Below are positions 35,669 to 43,929 of a DNA stretch of 64,000 nt, piece by piece (position 1 is the first letter of the stretch; each line of letters starts with the position of its first letter). Origin of the DNA: Caulobacter sp. NIBR2454 (GTDB lineage Bacteria; Pseudomonadota; Alphaproteobacteria; Caulobacterales; Caulobacteraceae); NCBI RefSeq assembly GCF_027474405.1, contig NZ_CP114871.1, positions 3,233,001 through 3,297,000 on the forward strand, read 5' to 3'. Under the pieces are notes generated by a model, which did no database searches, was not told where the DNA came from, and saw nothing but the letters and a program-made list of their open reading frames with translations. A program made the translations under genes and the position numbers.

Positions 35669-35806
35669 GCCCACGAAAGCCCGGGCGGGGCTGATGGTTC
35701 CGCGCAGCCTCCCACGATATCGCGACAATCGGCGGCAATCGCTAGTCTTTACATAATGTTAAGATAAAACTTCGGAACGTCGCTGGTGCTCGCGCGCTAG
35801 AGCTCC

Positions 35807-36169
35807 ATGCAGAATGCGGCCCCCCTTATCCTGATTGTCGAAGATGACCTGCTTGTACGCATGGTCGCGGCCGCCGCGCTCGAAGACGCAGGCTACTCAG
35901 TCCTGGAGGCCGATTGCGCCCTGGAGGCGCTTGAGGTCCTAGCTGGCCGAAGCGGTGTGTCTGTGTTGTTCACCGACATCAACATGCCAGGCATGAACGG
36001 TCTGCAGCTGGCGCGCGTCGCCAGCGAGCGACACCCTGGACTGATGGTGCTCCTGACGTCCGGCTACGAGCAGCCGTCCGCTGAGGATATCCCTCCGCGC
36101 GGTCGGTTCCTGCCAAAGCCATACCTGCCCGAGCAGATGACGGCGGTGGTTTCGGCGCTCGCCGCCTGA
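35807..36169 (+). CDS. single-domain response regulator
   Basis: 120 residues consisting only of a receiver domain. The acidic pocket is intact (Glu12, Asp13, Asp14), the phosphorylated aspartate is Asp57 in FTDINMPGMNG, a threonine/serine lies in LLTSGYEQ, and the lysine is in LPKPY. There is no output domain, so it acts by protein contact or phosphate relay. The partner could be a histidine kinase elsewhere; the hybrid kinase at 51266 is a candidate only by proximity. AT-rich DNA just upstream (35740-35770) probably holds its promoter. Confidence 0.92.
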   Translation: MQNAAPLILIVEDDLLVRMVAAAALEDAGYSVLEADCALEALEVLAGRSGVSVLFTDINMPGMNGLQLARVASERHPGLMVLLTSGYEQPSAEDIPPRGRFLPKPYLPEQMTAVVSALAA

Positions 36170-36232
36170 TCCCGTCGGTACGTCGCGACATCGTAAGATC
36201 GACGCGCCCCGCCCCTAGCCGTTCTGACCCGG

Positions 36233-37471
36233 CTAGAAGAAGGGCGCGTCTATCGACCGGGGCGGGGTGGAGAAAAAGCGCGGTCCGCCTTCGGTCAAAT
36301 ACATGCAGTCTTCGATGCGCATCCCAAATACGCCGCGGTGATAGAGGCCAGGCTCGTTGGAAAAGCACATTCCCGGCGCGAGGCGCGTGGCCTCGCCGCG
36401 GACGAGGTTGATCGGCTCGTGGACATCCAGACCGATGCCGTGGCCGGTCCGGTGAGTAAGCCCTGGCGCGGCGAGGCCATCGGTATAGCCCAGCCCCGCA
36501 TAGTAACGCCGCACCGCGTCATCGACTGACCCGGCGGGCGCGCCGATCCGAGCCGCTTCGAAGGCGACCATCTGCCCCTCGCGCACGTGGTTCCAGACCT
36601 TGCGCTGCAGCGCAGTGGGCTCTCCAAACACCATGGTGCGCGAGATATCGGCGTAGTAGCCATCCAGCGTGCAGCCAAAGTCCATCAAGATGACGGAGCC
36701 GGTCCGGACAGGCTCTGGAGCGCCGCCGTGTGGAAAGCTGCTGGCCACGCCGACGAGCGTATGGCCGGAAACTCGCTGCGCGCCTCCCTGGCGAAGGGCG
36801 GTCGTCATCAGGGCGGTGATGTCCGCTGGCGCCATGCCTGCCGCGATACGTGCGCCGACCTGACGGTATGCGGCGACGGTGATGTCGGCCGCCCGCTGCA
36901 TGATCGCGATCTCCGCCGGCGATTTGATCATCCGGCAACCATCGACGATGGCCGAGCCGGCCGTCAGGTGGACGCCGGCCCGGGCGAGGGGCTCGCTGAT
37001 CAGAAACCGGACCGCGACGTCGGCGCCAATCGAACGCTTGGTCATGCCCAACTCGCGCGTCCAGTCGGCGAGCAGCTTGAAGGGATTTTCGTGCTCTTCC
37101 CAGGTTCGCACCTGAGCGGGGACCTGCAGCAGATGCCGCAGTCGATCCGCTTCAAAGGCCGGAGTGATCATGCAGGCCTCGCCGTCGGCCGGCAGCAGCA
37201 GCACGGTCGGGCGCTCGCTGAGCCACCAATCGACTCCGCAAAAGTAGACCATGGTCGAGCCCGGCTCAACGAGCAGTCCAGACAGACCCGCAGCTCGCAT
37301 GAGCGACTGCGCCTTGGCTATCCTGGCCATGCGTTCATCGCGACTGATGGGAGCTGGGCTAGCTGATTGGCTCAACGCAGCGGGCGCCACCGCGGCGCCG
37401 GCGGTGAAGGCCGCGGCCTGCATCAGCCGGCGCCGGACGGGATCTTGCGGACTATCGCCCATCGCTCGCAA
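36233..37471 (-). CDS. secreted Xaa-Pro aminopeptidase-like peptidase (M24B)
   Basis: 412 residues (ATG at 37462 also possible) with a twin-arginine-like signal RRRLMQAAAFTAGAAVAPAALSQ. After a creatinase-type N-domain (about 50-170) comes the pita-bread catalytic domain with all metal ligands visible: MDFGCTLDGYYADISRT (two Asp), HRTGHGIGLDVHE (His), SNEPGLYH (Glu) and RIEDCMYLTEGG (Glu). Predicted to remove N-terminal residues preceding proline in the periplasm. It overlaps the M20 gene by 20 bases and ends the five-gene minus-strand operon. Confidence 0.9.
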   Translation of the reverse strand: MRAMGDSPQDPVRRRLMQAAAFTAGAAVAPAALSQSASPAPISRDERMARIAKAQSLMRAAGLSGLLVEPGSTMVYFCGVDWWLSERPTVLLLPADGEACMITPAFEADRLRHLLQVPAQVRTWEEHENPFKLLADWTRELGMTKRSIGADVAVRFLISEPLARAGVHLTAGSAIVDGCRMIKSPAEIAIMQRAADITVAAYRQVGARIAAGMAPADITALMTTALRQGGAQRVSGHTLVGVASSFPHGGAPEPVRTGSVILMDFGCTLDGYYADISRTMVFGEPTALQRKVWNHVREGQMVAFEAARIGAPAGSVDDAVRRYYAGLGYTDGLAAPGLTHRTGHGIGLDVHEPINLVRGEATRLAPGMCFSNEPGLYHRGVFGMRIEDCMYLTEGGPRFFSTPPRSIDAPFF

Positions 37472-38888
37472 TCTCCTTGAGCAGAACGTCCCAATAGGTC
37501 AGCTCCTTGTCGAAGGCGGCGAGCGGAATCCGCTCGTTGGAGCCGTGGGCGCGCAGGTCATCAGGAAACACCAGGCCCAAGCTGCCGGCGCCATAGGTCG
37601 GCACGCCGGCACGGCGATACTCGCGTCCCTCGGTGCCGCCCGAAGACAGGCTGGGCGCCAGGACCGCGCCCTTGTAGTTGGCGTTCACGGCCTTTTGCAG
37701 GGCCGCCAAGATGTCGGGGCGAACTGGAGAAATGGGACTTTCGACAGCCTCGCCGACCAGCTTGATGCTGACCTTGTCACCCACGGCCGCCTGGATCTTC
37801 GACTGTACCGCGGCGGCCGGCGTGCCGGGCAGAATGCGGCAGTTGACGGTGGCCACGGCGCTCGAGGGCAATGCGTTAGGCGCGTTGCCGGCTCGCAGCA
37901 TGGTCGCCACGCAGGTGGTCCAAAGGATGTTGGTGTAGTTGGGGTGGCGCTTGGCCTCCGCGATAGCCGCCGCGTCGGTCGGGTCGATCAACAGCCGGTT
38001 AAGAGCCGCGCCCAGGGCGTCGCCTTCGTCCTTGGCCATCTTGATCACCATGGCGCGGGTGATCTCGTTCAACTCCACAGGGAAGGGCATCGCCTGCACG
38101 GCCTTGAGCGCGTCGGCCAAGTCGTAGATGGCGTTGTCGGGTCGCGGCGCGGAGCTGTGCCCGCCGGGGTTGGCGGTGGCCAACTCAAAGGTAGCGGTCG
38201 TCTTCTCGGCCGCCTGCATGGTGAAGGCCACCGGTTTGCCGTCCTTGGTCACCGTACCACCGCCGGCATCGGCGTTGAGGGCGTATTCGACGTTCTTCAT
38301 CAGGGGATGGGCGATCACCTTGCGGGTCGACAGCATCCCGGTCTCCTCGTCCCCCGAGAAGGCGAGCAGCAGGTCGCGGTCAGGCGCCCAGCCGGCGGCC
38401 TTGAGCCGCGCGAACGTAGTCACCAGGACGGCGACGGCGAACTTATTGTCGGTGGAGCCGCGACCGTAGAGGTAGCCGTCCTTCTCCACGGGCTTGTAGG
38501 GGTCGGTGGTCCAGCTTTCAGGGACCACATCGACCACATCCATGTGCGCCAGAAGCGCCACCGGGCGCTTGGGTCCGGGCGCGGCGGCGCGATAGCGCAC
38601 AATCAGACCCTCTGTACGCTCACCGTCGATATCGATGGGTACGCGAACGATGTCTTCCGCCGAAAAACCGGCGCCGCGCAGGCGCGCGCTCAGCACATCG
38701 ACCAGTTTGGGCACCTGTCCACGGCCCTTGGCGGTGGGGATGGTGATCAACTCGGAAAGCAAAGCGCGAGCGGCCTGGCGATCAGCGTCGTTTGGCGCAG
38801 GCGCGGCCAGGGCCTGCCCGGCGAAGGCCATTGCGATCGCCGCCGTCACGGCGGCCAGGACGGGGCGAGCTTTGGACGGGCTGATCAT
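37452..38888 (-). CDS. secreted M20 family metallopeptidase
   Basis: 478 residues from the ATG at 38888 with a signal peptide ending AAPAP; the frame is open to 38942 through the hairpin. Dizinc ligands are in place: LLAHMDVVDVV (His and Asp), GRGSTDN (Asp), GDEETG (catalytic Glu-Glu), NADAGGG (Asp), and AHGSNERI (His). A dimerisation lid domain lies in the middle. Such enzymes act as carboxy- or dipeptidases or as deacylases of N-acyl amino acids. It lies in the operon between the TonB receptor and the M24B peptidase. Confidence 0.9.
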   Translation of the reverse strand: MISPSKARPVLAAVTAAIAMAFAGQALAAPAPNDADRQAARALLSELITIPTAKGRGQVPKLVDVLSARLRGAGFSAEDIVRVPIDIDGERTEGLIVRYRAAAPGPKRPVALLAHMDVVDVVPESWTTDPYKPVEKDGYLYGRGSTDNKFAVAVLVTTFARLKAAGWAPDRDLLLAFSGDEETGMLSTRKVIAHPLMKNVEYALNADAGGGTVTKDGKPVAFTMQAAEKTTATFELATANPGGHSSAPRPDNAIYDLADALKAVQAMPFPVELNEITRAMVIKMAKDEGDALGAALNRLLIDPTDAAAIAEAKRHPNYTNILWTTCVATMLRAGNAPNALPSSAVATVNCRILPGTPAAAVQSKIQAAVGDKVSIKLVGEAVESPISPVRPDILAALQKAVNANYKGAVLAPSLSSGGTEGREYRRAGVPTYGAGSLGLVFPDDLRAHGSNERIPLAAFDKELTYWDVLLKEIASDGR

Positions 38889-38912
38889 GGATGGCCTTGC
38901 ATCAAAAGGGGA

Positions 38913-38944
38913 CCTTGCGGACCTTTTTGAAAAGGTCCGCAAGG
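38913..38944 (-). promoter_or_regulatory. 15-bp perfect hairpin between receptor and M20 gene
   Basis: CCTTGCGGACCTTTT / AAAAGGTCCGCAAGG with a 2-base loop, 25 bases upstream of the M20 start and 38 after the receptor stop. It has no strong U tract after it, so it is more likely an mRNA-stabilising or attenuating element within the operon than a full terminator. Confidence 0.6.
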
Positions 38945-38982
38945 CGGAGCCGGCGACCGCGAGGTACGGCCGCCGAACCTGC

Positions 38983-41900
38983 TTAGAACGCTACGGTGAT
39001 GGCGCCGAACAGATAGCGCCCCGTCGCGTCGTAGAACTGCGGGTAGGTATTGCCGTTGCCGCCGTCCTCGATCGCCGCGGTGGTGGTCAGCGGCGGATCC
39101 TTGTCGAACAGGTTGTTGACGCCGACCCGCAGCGACACGCCGTCACGCACGTCGTAGGCGGCCGACAGGTCGAAATAGCTGCGGGCGCCAAGCTCTTCAT
39201 TGAGCTGGGCGAAGCTGCCCGACAGAGCCGGCTGGCTGCTGGTCTGGGCGATCTTCACCGACGAAACGTAGCGCCAGGTGGCGTTGACCTCGACGTTCCA
39301 CGGCGACTTCCAGCTGGCCAGCAGCTTGTGGCGCCATTCCGGACGCGGACGTCCGCACAGGCCCGCATAGAGACCCGAGCACTCATAGACGTCGGCTTCC
39401 GGCGAGTTGGGCAGGGGCTGGGTCTCGTACTTGTCGAGCCAGGTGCCGACCATGTTGAGGTTCACCGAACCCATGGTCTCCATGCCCAGGTTCGCCAGGT
39501 CCAGGCGGTAGTCGATCGACAGGTCGACGCCGCTGGTCTTGAGCGAACCGGTGTTGAGGTTGAAGCGACGGAAGTAGCCTTCGTCGGTCAGCCACAGCGT
39601 GCCGCCCGGACCGCGATTGATCAGGCCGCAGAAGTACGGGTCGCCATTGGCCAGGCAGTTGGACATGGCCAGGCCAGGGTTCACCGAGCCGATGAGGTCC
39701 GAGACCTTGATGTTGAAGTAATCGACCGAAACGGTCAGGCCCGGAATGAAGCCGGGCTGAGCGACCAGGCCCAGCGAGTAGGTGTCGGCGGTTTCGGGAT
39801 TGAGGTCCGCATTGCCGCCGATCAGCGAGTTGAACTGGCCCGCCGGGTTGTCGATGATCCGGCCATACTGCGCGGCGCTGACGCCGGTGCGCTGGCACTG
39901 CTCGAGGGTGGCGAAGGGCGTGGCGCCCGCGCAGGGGTCGTAGAGGCCGTTGGCCAGTTCGGTCAGCTCGGCTTCGAAGAGCGTCTGCGAGGAGAACAGC
40001 TCCACCACGTTGGGCGCGCGAACGGCCCGTTGATAGCTGCCGCGCAGGCGTAGTTCGCGCATGGGCGACCAGTTCAGGCCGGCCTTGAAGGCGTCGGTCT
40101 TGAAGCCGGTGTTGTAGTCCGAATAGCGGTAGGCGCCTTCGAACGACAGCAGGCGGATGCCCGGACGATCCTCGATCAGGGGGGCGTTGATTTCGGCGAA
40201 CAGTTCCTTGGCCGAGGTCGTGCCGTTGACGGGATACTCGGGGCTGACGGCGTTGCGGTAGGCTTCGTCCGGCACCAGGTCGAGGGTGTTCTTGCGGTAT
40301 TCCGCGCCGAACGCGACGCCCACGCCGTTGGTGGCCATCGGGCTGGTGAAGCCGTATTGGCCGAGATCGCCGCTCACCGAGAAGACGATGTCGGTCAAGC
40401 TGGTGTCGCCGGTGATGCCCTTGGATTCAGCGATGTAGTCGATGGCCGCGCTGCTGGCGTTGGCGCCGAAGTAATCGAGCGGCGCGCAGTTGGCGTCATC
40501 GTTGCCGCTGTTGGCGTCGGCGTTGATGGCGCAGACCACCCGGCCGTTGGTGGCCGATCCCGTGCGACGGTCAACGACCGCGTTCAGGGCGTTGGCGACC
40601 CGACGCTGGTTGGCGTCGCCGGCGAAGCGGCTGCGATAGCTGACATTGGCGTAGGAGCCGAAGAGATCGTAGCTGAACGCCTCGTTGATCTGGCCGCGAA
40701 CGCCGCCCACCAGACGGAAGGTGGTGTGACGGATGTCGTCCTGACGCGTGCCGCCCTCGACGTTGCGGCGCGAGACCACGATGCCGTTGGCGACCCCTTG
40801 CGGGCCCAGATAGGCGCCCGACGCGTCATAGTTGCCGGCCGTGGAAAGGCCGGCGGCGGTGCAGAGGAAGCTGGCCTGCTGAGCGCTGAGCAGCGGGTTG
40901 TCGCAGTTGACGCCGCCGGCGCTGCCGTTGATGCCGCCCGAGACGGTGCCCGGCGCGATCTGGGCCGTCGAACGGTCGTCCATGAAGCCCACTTCGAAGT
41001 AGGGCTCGAACATGTCGTTCAGCTTGTAGTGGCCGATGGCGCCGAGTGTGTAGCGCTGATCAGGGCGCTGGTAATAGTTGAAGGGCGCGAAGTTGAAGGT
41101 CTGGGTGCCAGCCGCGAACGACCCATTGTTCGACCGAAATGAGGTCGGCACGCCGGTCAGGCCCGCGGTGTTGGAGAAGTTGGCTGGGCTGTTGAAGCCG
41201 GACCCGCTGCACGAATACTGGCTGCCATTGGGTCCGGTCGTGCCGAGCGCGCAGGCGCTGTAGTCGAAGTCCTTCTGCAGGATAGCGTCGACCTTGCGGT
41301 AGGTGGCGTAGGCCGTGATGTTGCCCTCGCCGTCGCCGCTGTTGGCGCCCATGATCACAGAGTAGTCCTGGGTGAAGCCGTTCCAGACGCTGCTGTCGGG
41401 CTTCAGATAGCCGCCTGGGACGCGGGCGTTGTTGACGTCCAGCAGGTCACGCAGGCCGTCGCGATTGTTGTTGTGCTGGAAGGTGCTGAAATTGGCGCCC
41501 AGCTTGATGCCCTCGAAGTTGTCGAGAAGGGTGAAGTTCACCACCCCGGCGATGGCGTCCGAACCATAGACGGCCGAGGCGCCGCCGGTCAGCACTTCGA
41601 CGTTCTTGATCAGGGCGGCGGGCACCTGGTTCAGGTCCGAAGGGGTCGATTTGGGCGAGCCGTAGGGCAGGCGCCGGCCGTTGACGAGCACCAAGGTGCG
41701 CGACGGAGTCAGGCCGCGAAGGTCGACCTGGGCGGTGCCGGTGGCTTCGTTCGAGGCCGCCGCACCTTGAGCTGCGAACACCTGCGGCAGGGCGTTGACG
41801 AGGTCTTCGGTGCGGGTCGTGCCACGCTGAGCGAATTCCTCGCCGCCGATCTGCACGATGGGGCTGACGCTCTCGACGTTGGCCGAGCGGATGCGCGTAC

Positions 41901-42036
41901 CGGTGATGACGATTTCTTCGACGGTCGCCGCGTCGTCCTGGGCCAGGGCGACGTCTGCTGCGGCCAGACCGCCGAACAGACTGGTGGCCAAAAGCGCGAC
42001 TCTCAATGACGCGCCGGGTCGGTAGGTATGAGCCAT
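38983..42036 (-). CDS. TonB-dependent outer-membrane receptor of the peptide-degradation locus
   Basis: 1017 residues with a signal peptide ending ALAQ. TonB-box-like VEEIVITGTRIRSANVES, plug domain (about 50-170) with VDLRGLTPSRTLVLVNGRRLPYG and GASAVYGSDAIAGVVNF, then a barrel ending RYLFGAITVAF with terminal phenylalanine. The plug style (LVNGRRLP) differs from the two carbohydrate-type receptors in this window and is common in receptors located with peptidases and amidases. It lies third in the minus operon between esterase A and the M20 gene, so it is likely to import the operon's substrate. Confidence 0.92.
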   Translation of the reverse strand: MAHTYRPGASLRVALLATSLFGGLAAADVALAQDDAATVEEIVITGTRIRSANVESVSPIVQIGGEEFAQRGTTRTEDLVNALPQVFAAQGAAASNEATGTAQVDLRGLTPSRTLVLVNGRRLPYGSPKSTPSDLNQVPAALIKNVEVLTGGASAVYGSDAIAGVVNFTLLDNFEGIKLGANFSTFQHNNNRDGLRDLLDVNNARVPGGYLKPDSSVWNGFTQDYSVIMGANSGDGEGNITAYATYRKVDAILQKDFDYSACALGTTGPNGSQYSCSGSGFNSPANFSNTAGLTGVPTSFRSNNGSFAAGTQTFNFAPFNYYQRPDQRYTLGAIGHYKLNDMFEPYFEVGFMDDRSTAQIAPGTVSGGINGSAGGVNCDNPLLSAQQASFLCTAAGLSTAGNYDASGAYLGPQGVANGIVVSRRNVEGGTRQDDIRHTTFRLVGGVRGQINEAFSYDLFGSYANVSYRSRFAGDANQRRVANALNAVVDRRTGSATNGRVVCAINADANSGNDDANCAPLDYFGANASSAAIDYIAESKGITGDTSLTDIVFSVSGDLGQYGFTSPMATNGVGVAFGAEYRKNTLDLVPDEAYRNAVSPEYPVNGTTSAKELFAEINAPLIEDRPGIRLLSFEGAYRYSDYNTGFKTDAFKAGLNWSPMRELRLRGSYQRAVRAPNVVELFSSQTLFEAELTELANGLYDPCAGATPFATLEQCQRTGVSAAQYGRIIDNPAGQFNSLIGGNADLNPETADTYSLGLVAQPGFIPGLTVSVDYFNIKVSDLIGSVNPGLAMSNCLANGDPYFCGLINRGPGGTLWLTDEGYFRRFNLNTGSLKTSGVDLSIDYRLDLANLGMETMGSVNLNMVGTWLDKYETQPLPNSPEADVYECSGLYAGLCGRPRPEWRHKLLASWKSPWNVEVNATWRYVSSVKIAQTSSQPALSGSFAQLNEELGARSYFDLSAAYDVRDGVSLRVGVNNLFDKDPPLTTTAAIEDGGNGNTYPQFYDATGRYLFGAITVAF

Positions 42037-42107
42037 TTTATCCCCCTAGGATTTGGCTGCGCCGGCGGCAGGGCCGGCCTTGGTGTGGAGCAAGGTTCGG
42101 GCGTCGA

Positions 42108-42127
42108 CCGCTCCAGGGGTGGAGCGG
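42108..42127 (-). other. small hairpin in the esterase A-receptor gap
   Basis: CCGCTCCA / TGGAGCGG with a GGGG loop in the 138-base gap between the esterase A stop and the receptor start. No U tract. The gap otherwise shows nothing. Confidence 0.3.
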
Positions 42128-42174
42128 CCTTGGCCTTAAAGTCGTCTTCGAAGTCCGGTCGGCGGTGAGCCGGC

Positions 42175-43914
42175 CTAGTATCGCCAGCTGGTCAGATCGG
42201 CCCCTTTAGGCGCGGTCTGTTCGATGCGCTTGAGGATCTTGGGCAGGTAGAAGGTGTTGTAGCGAAGGCGCGAGATGGCGATGGGGTTGGCCTGGTCGCC
42301 GTTCCAGCAGTGCTCGGCGCGATCGCCGTAGGTGACCTCGCCGCCATAGGGAGGATCGGTCTTCTTGAGGAAGTCCTCCATCAGATAGACGGCGTTGTTG
42401 AGGTAGAAGTTATCCATGTCGCCGACGTGGATGTTGATCTTGCCCGCTAGCTTGGGCCCCAGCGTCTTCCAGTCGCGCTCGAGGATGTGGCGAAGGTCGT
42501 AGTTCTCGCGCCAGTAAGCCGCGACCTTGGGATCGATCACGCCGGTGCGCTTGTCCCAGATCCGCTGCGGATAGCCATCCTCACCCATGGGCGAGAAGAC
42601 CGCCTCCCACACGTCCCACTGGGCGCCGGAGCGGGTCTTGTCGCCCATGACGAGCTCCCAACGGTTCTCCATCTCCATCGTGTAGGGGACGTGACCCAGG
42701 TAGTCGCGCTTGCCCGGACGGGCCACGCGGGTGAACGGCCCCTCGCGCCAGTAGGCGTTCTTGTCCTCATATATGTTGGTGACCATCAGCTGCCGGAAGT
42801 CGATCGGGTCAGGACAGGCCGCGAAAGCGCCGTTGTAGTCGTCGGGATATTTGACCTGGACGCCCAGGGCCTCCCAGCCGCCGGTCGAGCCGCCATAGAG
42901 GAACCTCGCCCAGCCCTGGCCCAGCCCGCGGAACTTCTTCTCCAGCGCCGGGATGAACTCATAGGTGATGGCGTCGCCATAGGGGCCGATATTGGCCGAG
43001 TTCACCGCATAGCTGTCGTCATAATAGGGATTGGAGTGATCGATCTCGACGATCAGCATCCGCGGATGATTGTCCGATATCCACTGCTTGTAGAAGGCGT
43101 AGGCCTCCTCCTGCTCGGTCCTGTTGTAGCAGGGCAGGTTGAAGCGCTCGGAGGGCTCGCACTTGAGGTTCGGGTCCGGCGGCGTGGTGCGGAATCCCCC
43201 AAAATCGTCGGGGAAGTGGCCGTGGAAGATGGCCAGCGGATACCGGGCCTCCGGATGCTTGTCGAAGTCCTTGGGGACCAGGACGTGGCCGCGGATGAAG
43301 ACGTCACGGCCCCAGAACTTGGACAGCTTTTCGCTGCGCAGTTTGAAGTGACGGACGAACTCGGTGTCCTTGGGCTCGGCGATCGGCGGATTGACGCGAT
43401 CCAGGGTGATGGCGATCTCGCCGGCCCTGGCCGGATCAAAGTCGATCAGCTTGGGCGTGCTGGTCAGGTTGCCTGGCTCCTTGCGCCAGTTCTGACCCGC
43501 CCCCCGCGCGGCCGGCAGCTTCACCGTCTTGCCGTTCTCCAGCCTGTAAGTGTCGTACTTGTGCAAAACCGCCTGCACATAATAGCGACCCGCCGGGACC
43601 GACTTCAGATCCTCCGCCGGAAAGCCCAGCACGCCAGAACCGACCGCGACCGCACCGCCGGCCTTGAGGCCGTCGACATTGATCCCGAACATCTGGGCGC
43701 CGAAATAGTCGGGGCGGGTCTGGTCCTTGGGCTCGGTCTTGCCGTCCGGCGTCAGGATGACCATCACGCGCCCGTCATAGGCCTTGTCGGGCGCGGAGGT
43801 CGGAACCTCGACCTTGAATTGCTCGGCGGCGGCCGGCTGGCCGAGGATGGAGAGGGCGACGAGCGCGGCCCCCAAAACCAGTTTCCTTGGCGTCGTCACG
43901 TCGAACCTCTTCAT
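42175..43914 (-). CDS. secreted alpha/beta-hydrolase, esterase A
   Basis: 579 residues with a signal peptide ending AAA. The N-terminal 200 residues form a beta-rich domain. The C-terminal half is an esterase-type alpha/beta-hydrolase with nucleophile elbow YGGSTGGWEAL (Ser343) and a candidate catalytic histidine in AEHCWNGD near residue 540. Residues 106-369 are identical in protein and DNA to residues 97-360 of esterase B, encoded about 6 kb away in inverted orientation, and the C-terminal 113 residues also match. The 97 residues between are only about two-thirds identical by eye. It lies 15 bases after the M24 gene. The ester substrate is unknown. Confidence 0.85.
   Translation of the reverse strand: MKRFDVTTPRKLVLGAALVALSILGQPAAAEQFKVEVPTSAPDKAYDGRVMVILTPDGKTEPKDQTRPDYFGAQMFGINVDGLKAGGAVAVGSGVLGFPAEDLKSVPAGRYYVQAVLHKYDTYRLENGKTVKLPAARGAGQNWRKEPGNLTSTPKLIDFDPARAGEIAITLDRVNPPIAEPKDTEFVRHFKLRSEKLSKFWGRDVFIRGHVLVPKDFDKHPEARYPLAIFHGHFPDDFGGFRTTPPDPNLKCEPSERFNLPCYNRTEQEEAYAFYKQWISDNHPRMLIVEIDHSNPYYDDSYAVNSANIGPYGDAITYEFIPALEKKFRGLGQGWARFLYGGSTGGWEALGVQVKYPDDYNGAFAACPDPIDFRQLMVTNIYEDKNAYWREGPFTRVARPGKRDYLGHVPYTMEMENRWELVMGDKTRSGAQWDVWEAVFSPMGEDGYPQRIWDKRTGVIDPKVAAYWRENYDLRHILERDWKTLGPKLAGKINIHVGDMDNFYLNNAVYLMEDFLKKTDPPYGGEVTYGDRAEHCWNGDQANPIAISRLRYNTFYLPKILKRIEQTAPKGADLTSWRY
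42179..42516 (-). repeat. inverted near-identical block 2, copy in esterase A
   Basis: 338 bases matching 50348-50685 in the opposite orientation. The first 251 bases are identical; three silent differences lie in the last 87 (matching positions 50599, 50666 and 50669 approximately). Confidence 0.93.
42808..43599 (-). repeat. inverted identical block 1, copy in esterase A
   Basis: 792 bases identical, base for base as compared line by line, to 49265-50056 in the opposite orientation. Flanking DNA diverges sharply on both sides. Confidence 0.95.
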
Positions 43915-43929
43915 GTCATTGCCCCCCGA

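Noticed and set aside
36215..36236. CTAGCCG/CGGCTAG hairpin between the response regulator and the M24B gene
   Set aside because: A 7-bp stem without a T run on either strand; likely chance or at best a weak terminator.
37251..38930. 559-codon plus-strand open frame
   Set aside because: Opposite the M20 and M24B peptidases, which have intact metal-binding motifs; the plus frame is low-complexity.
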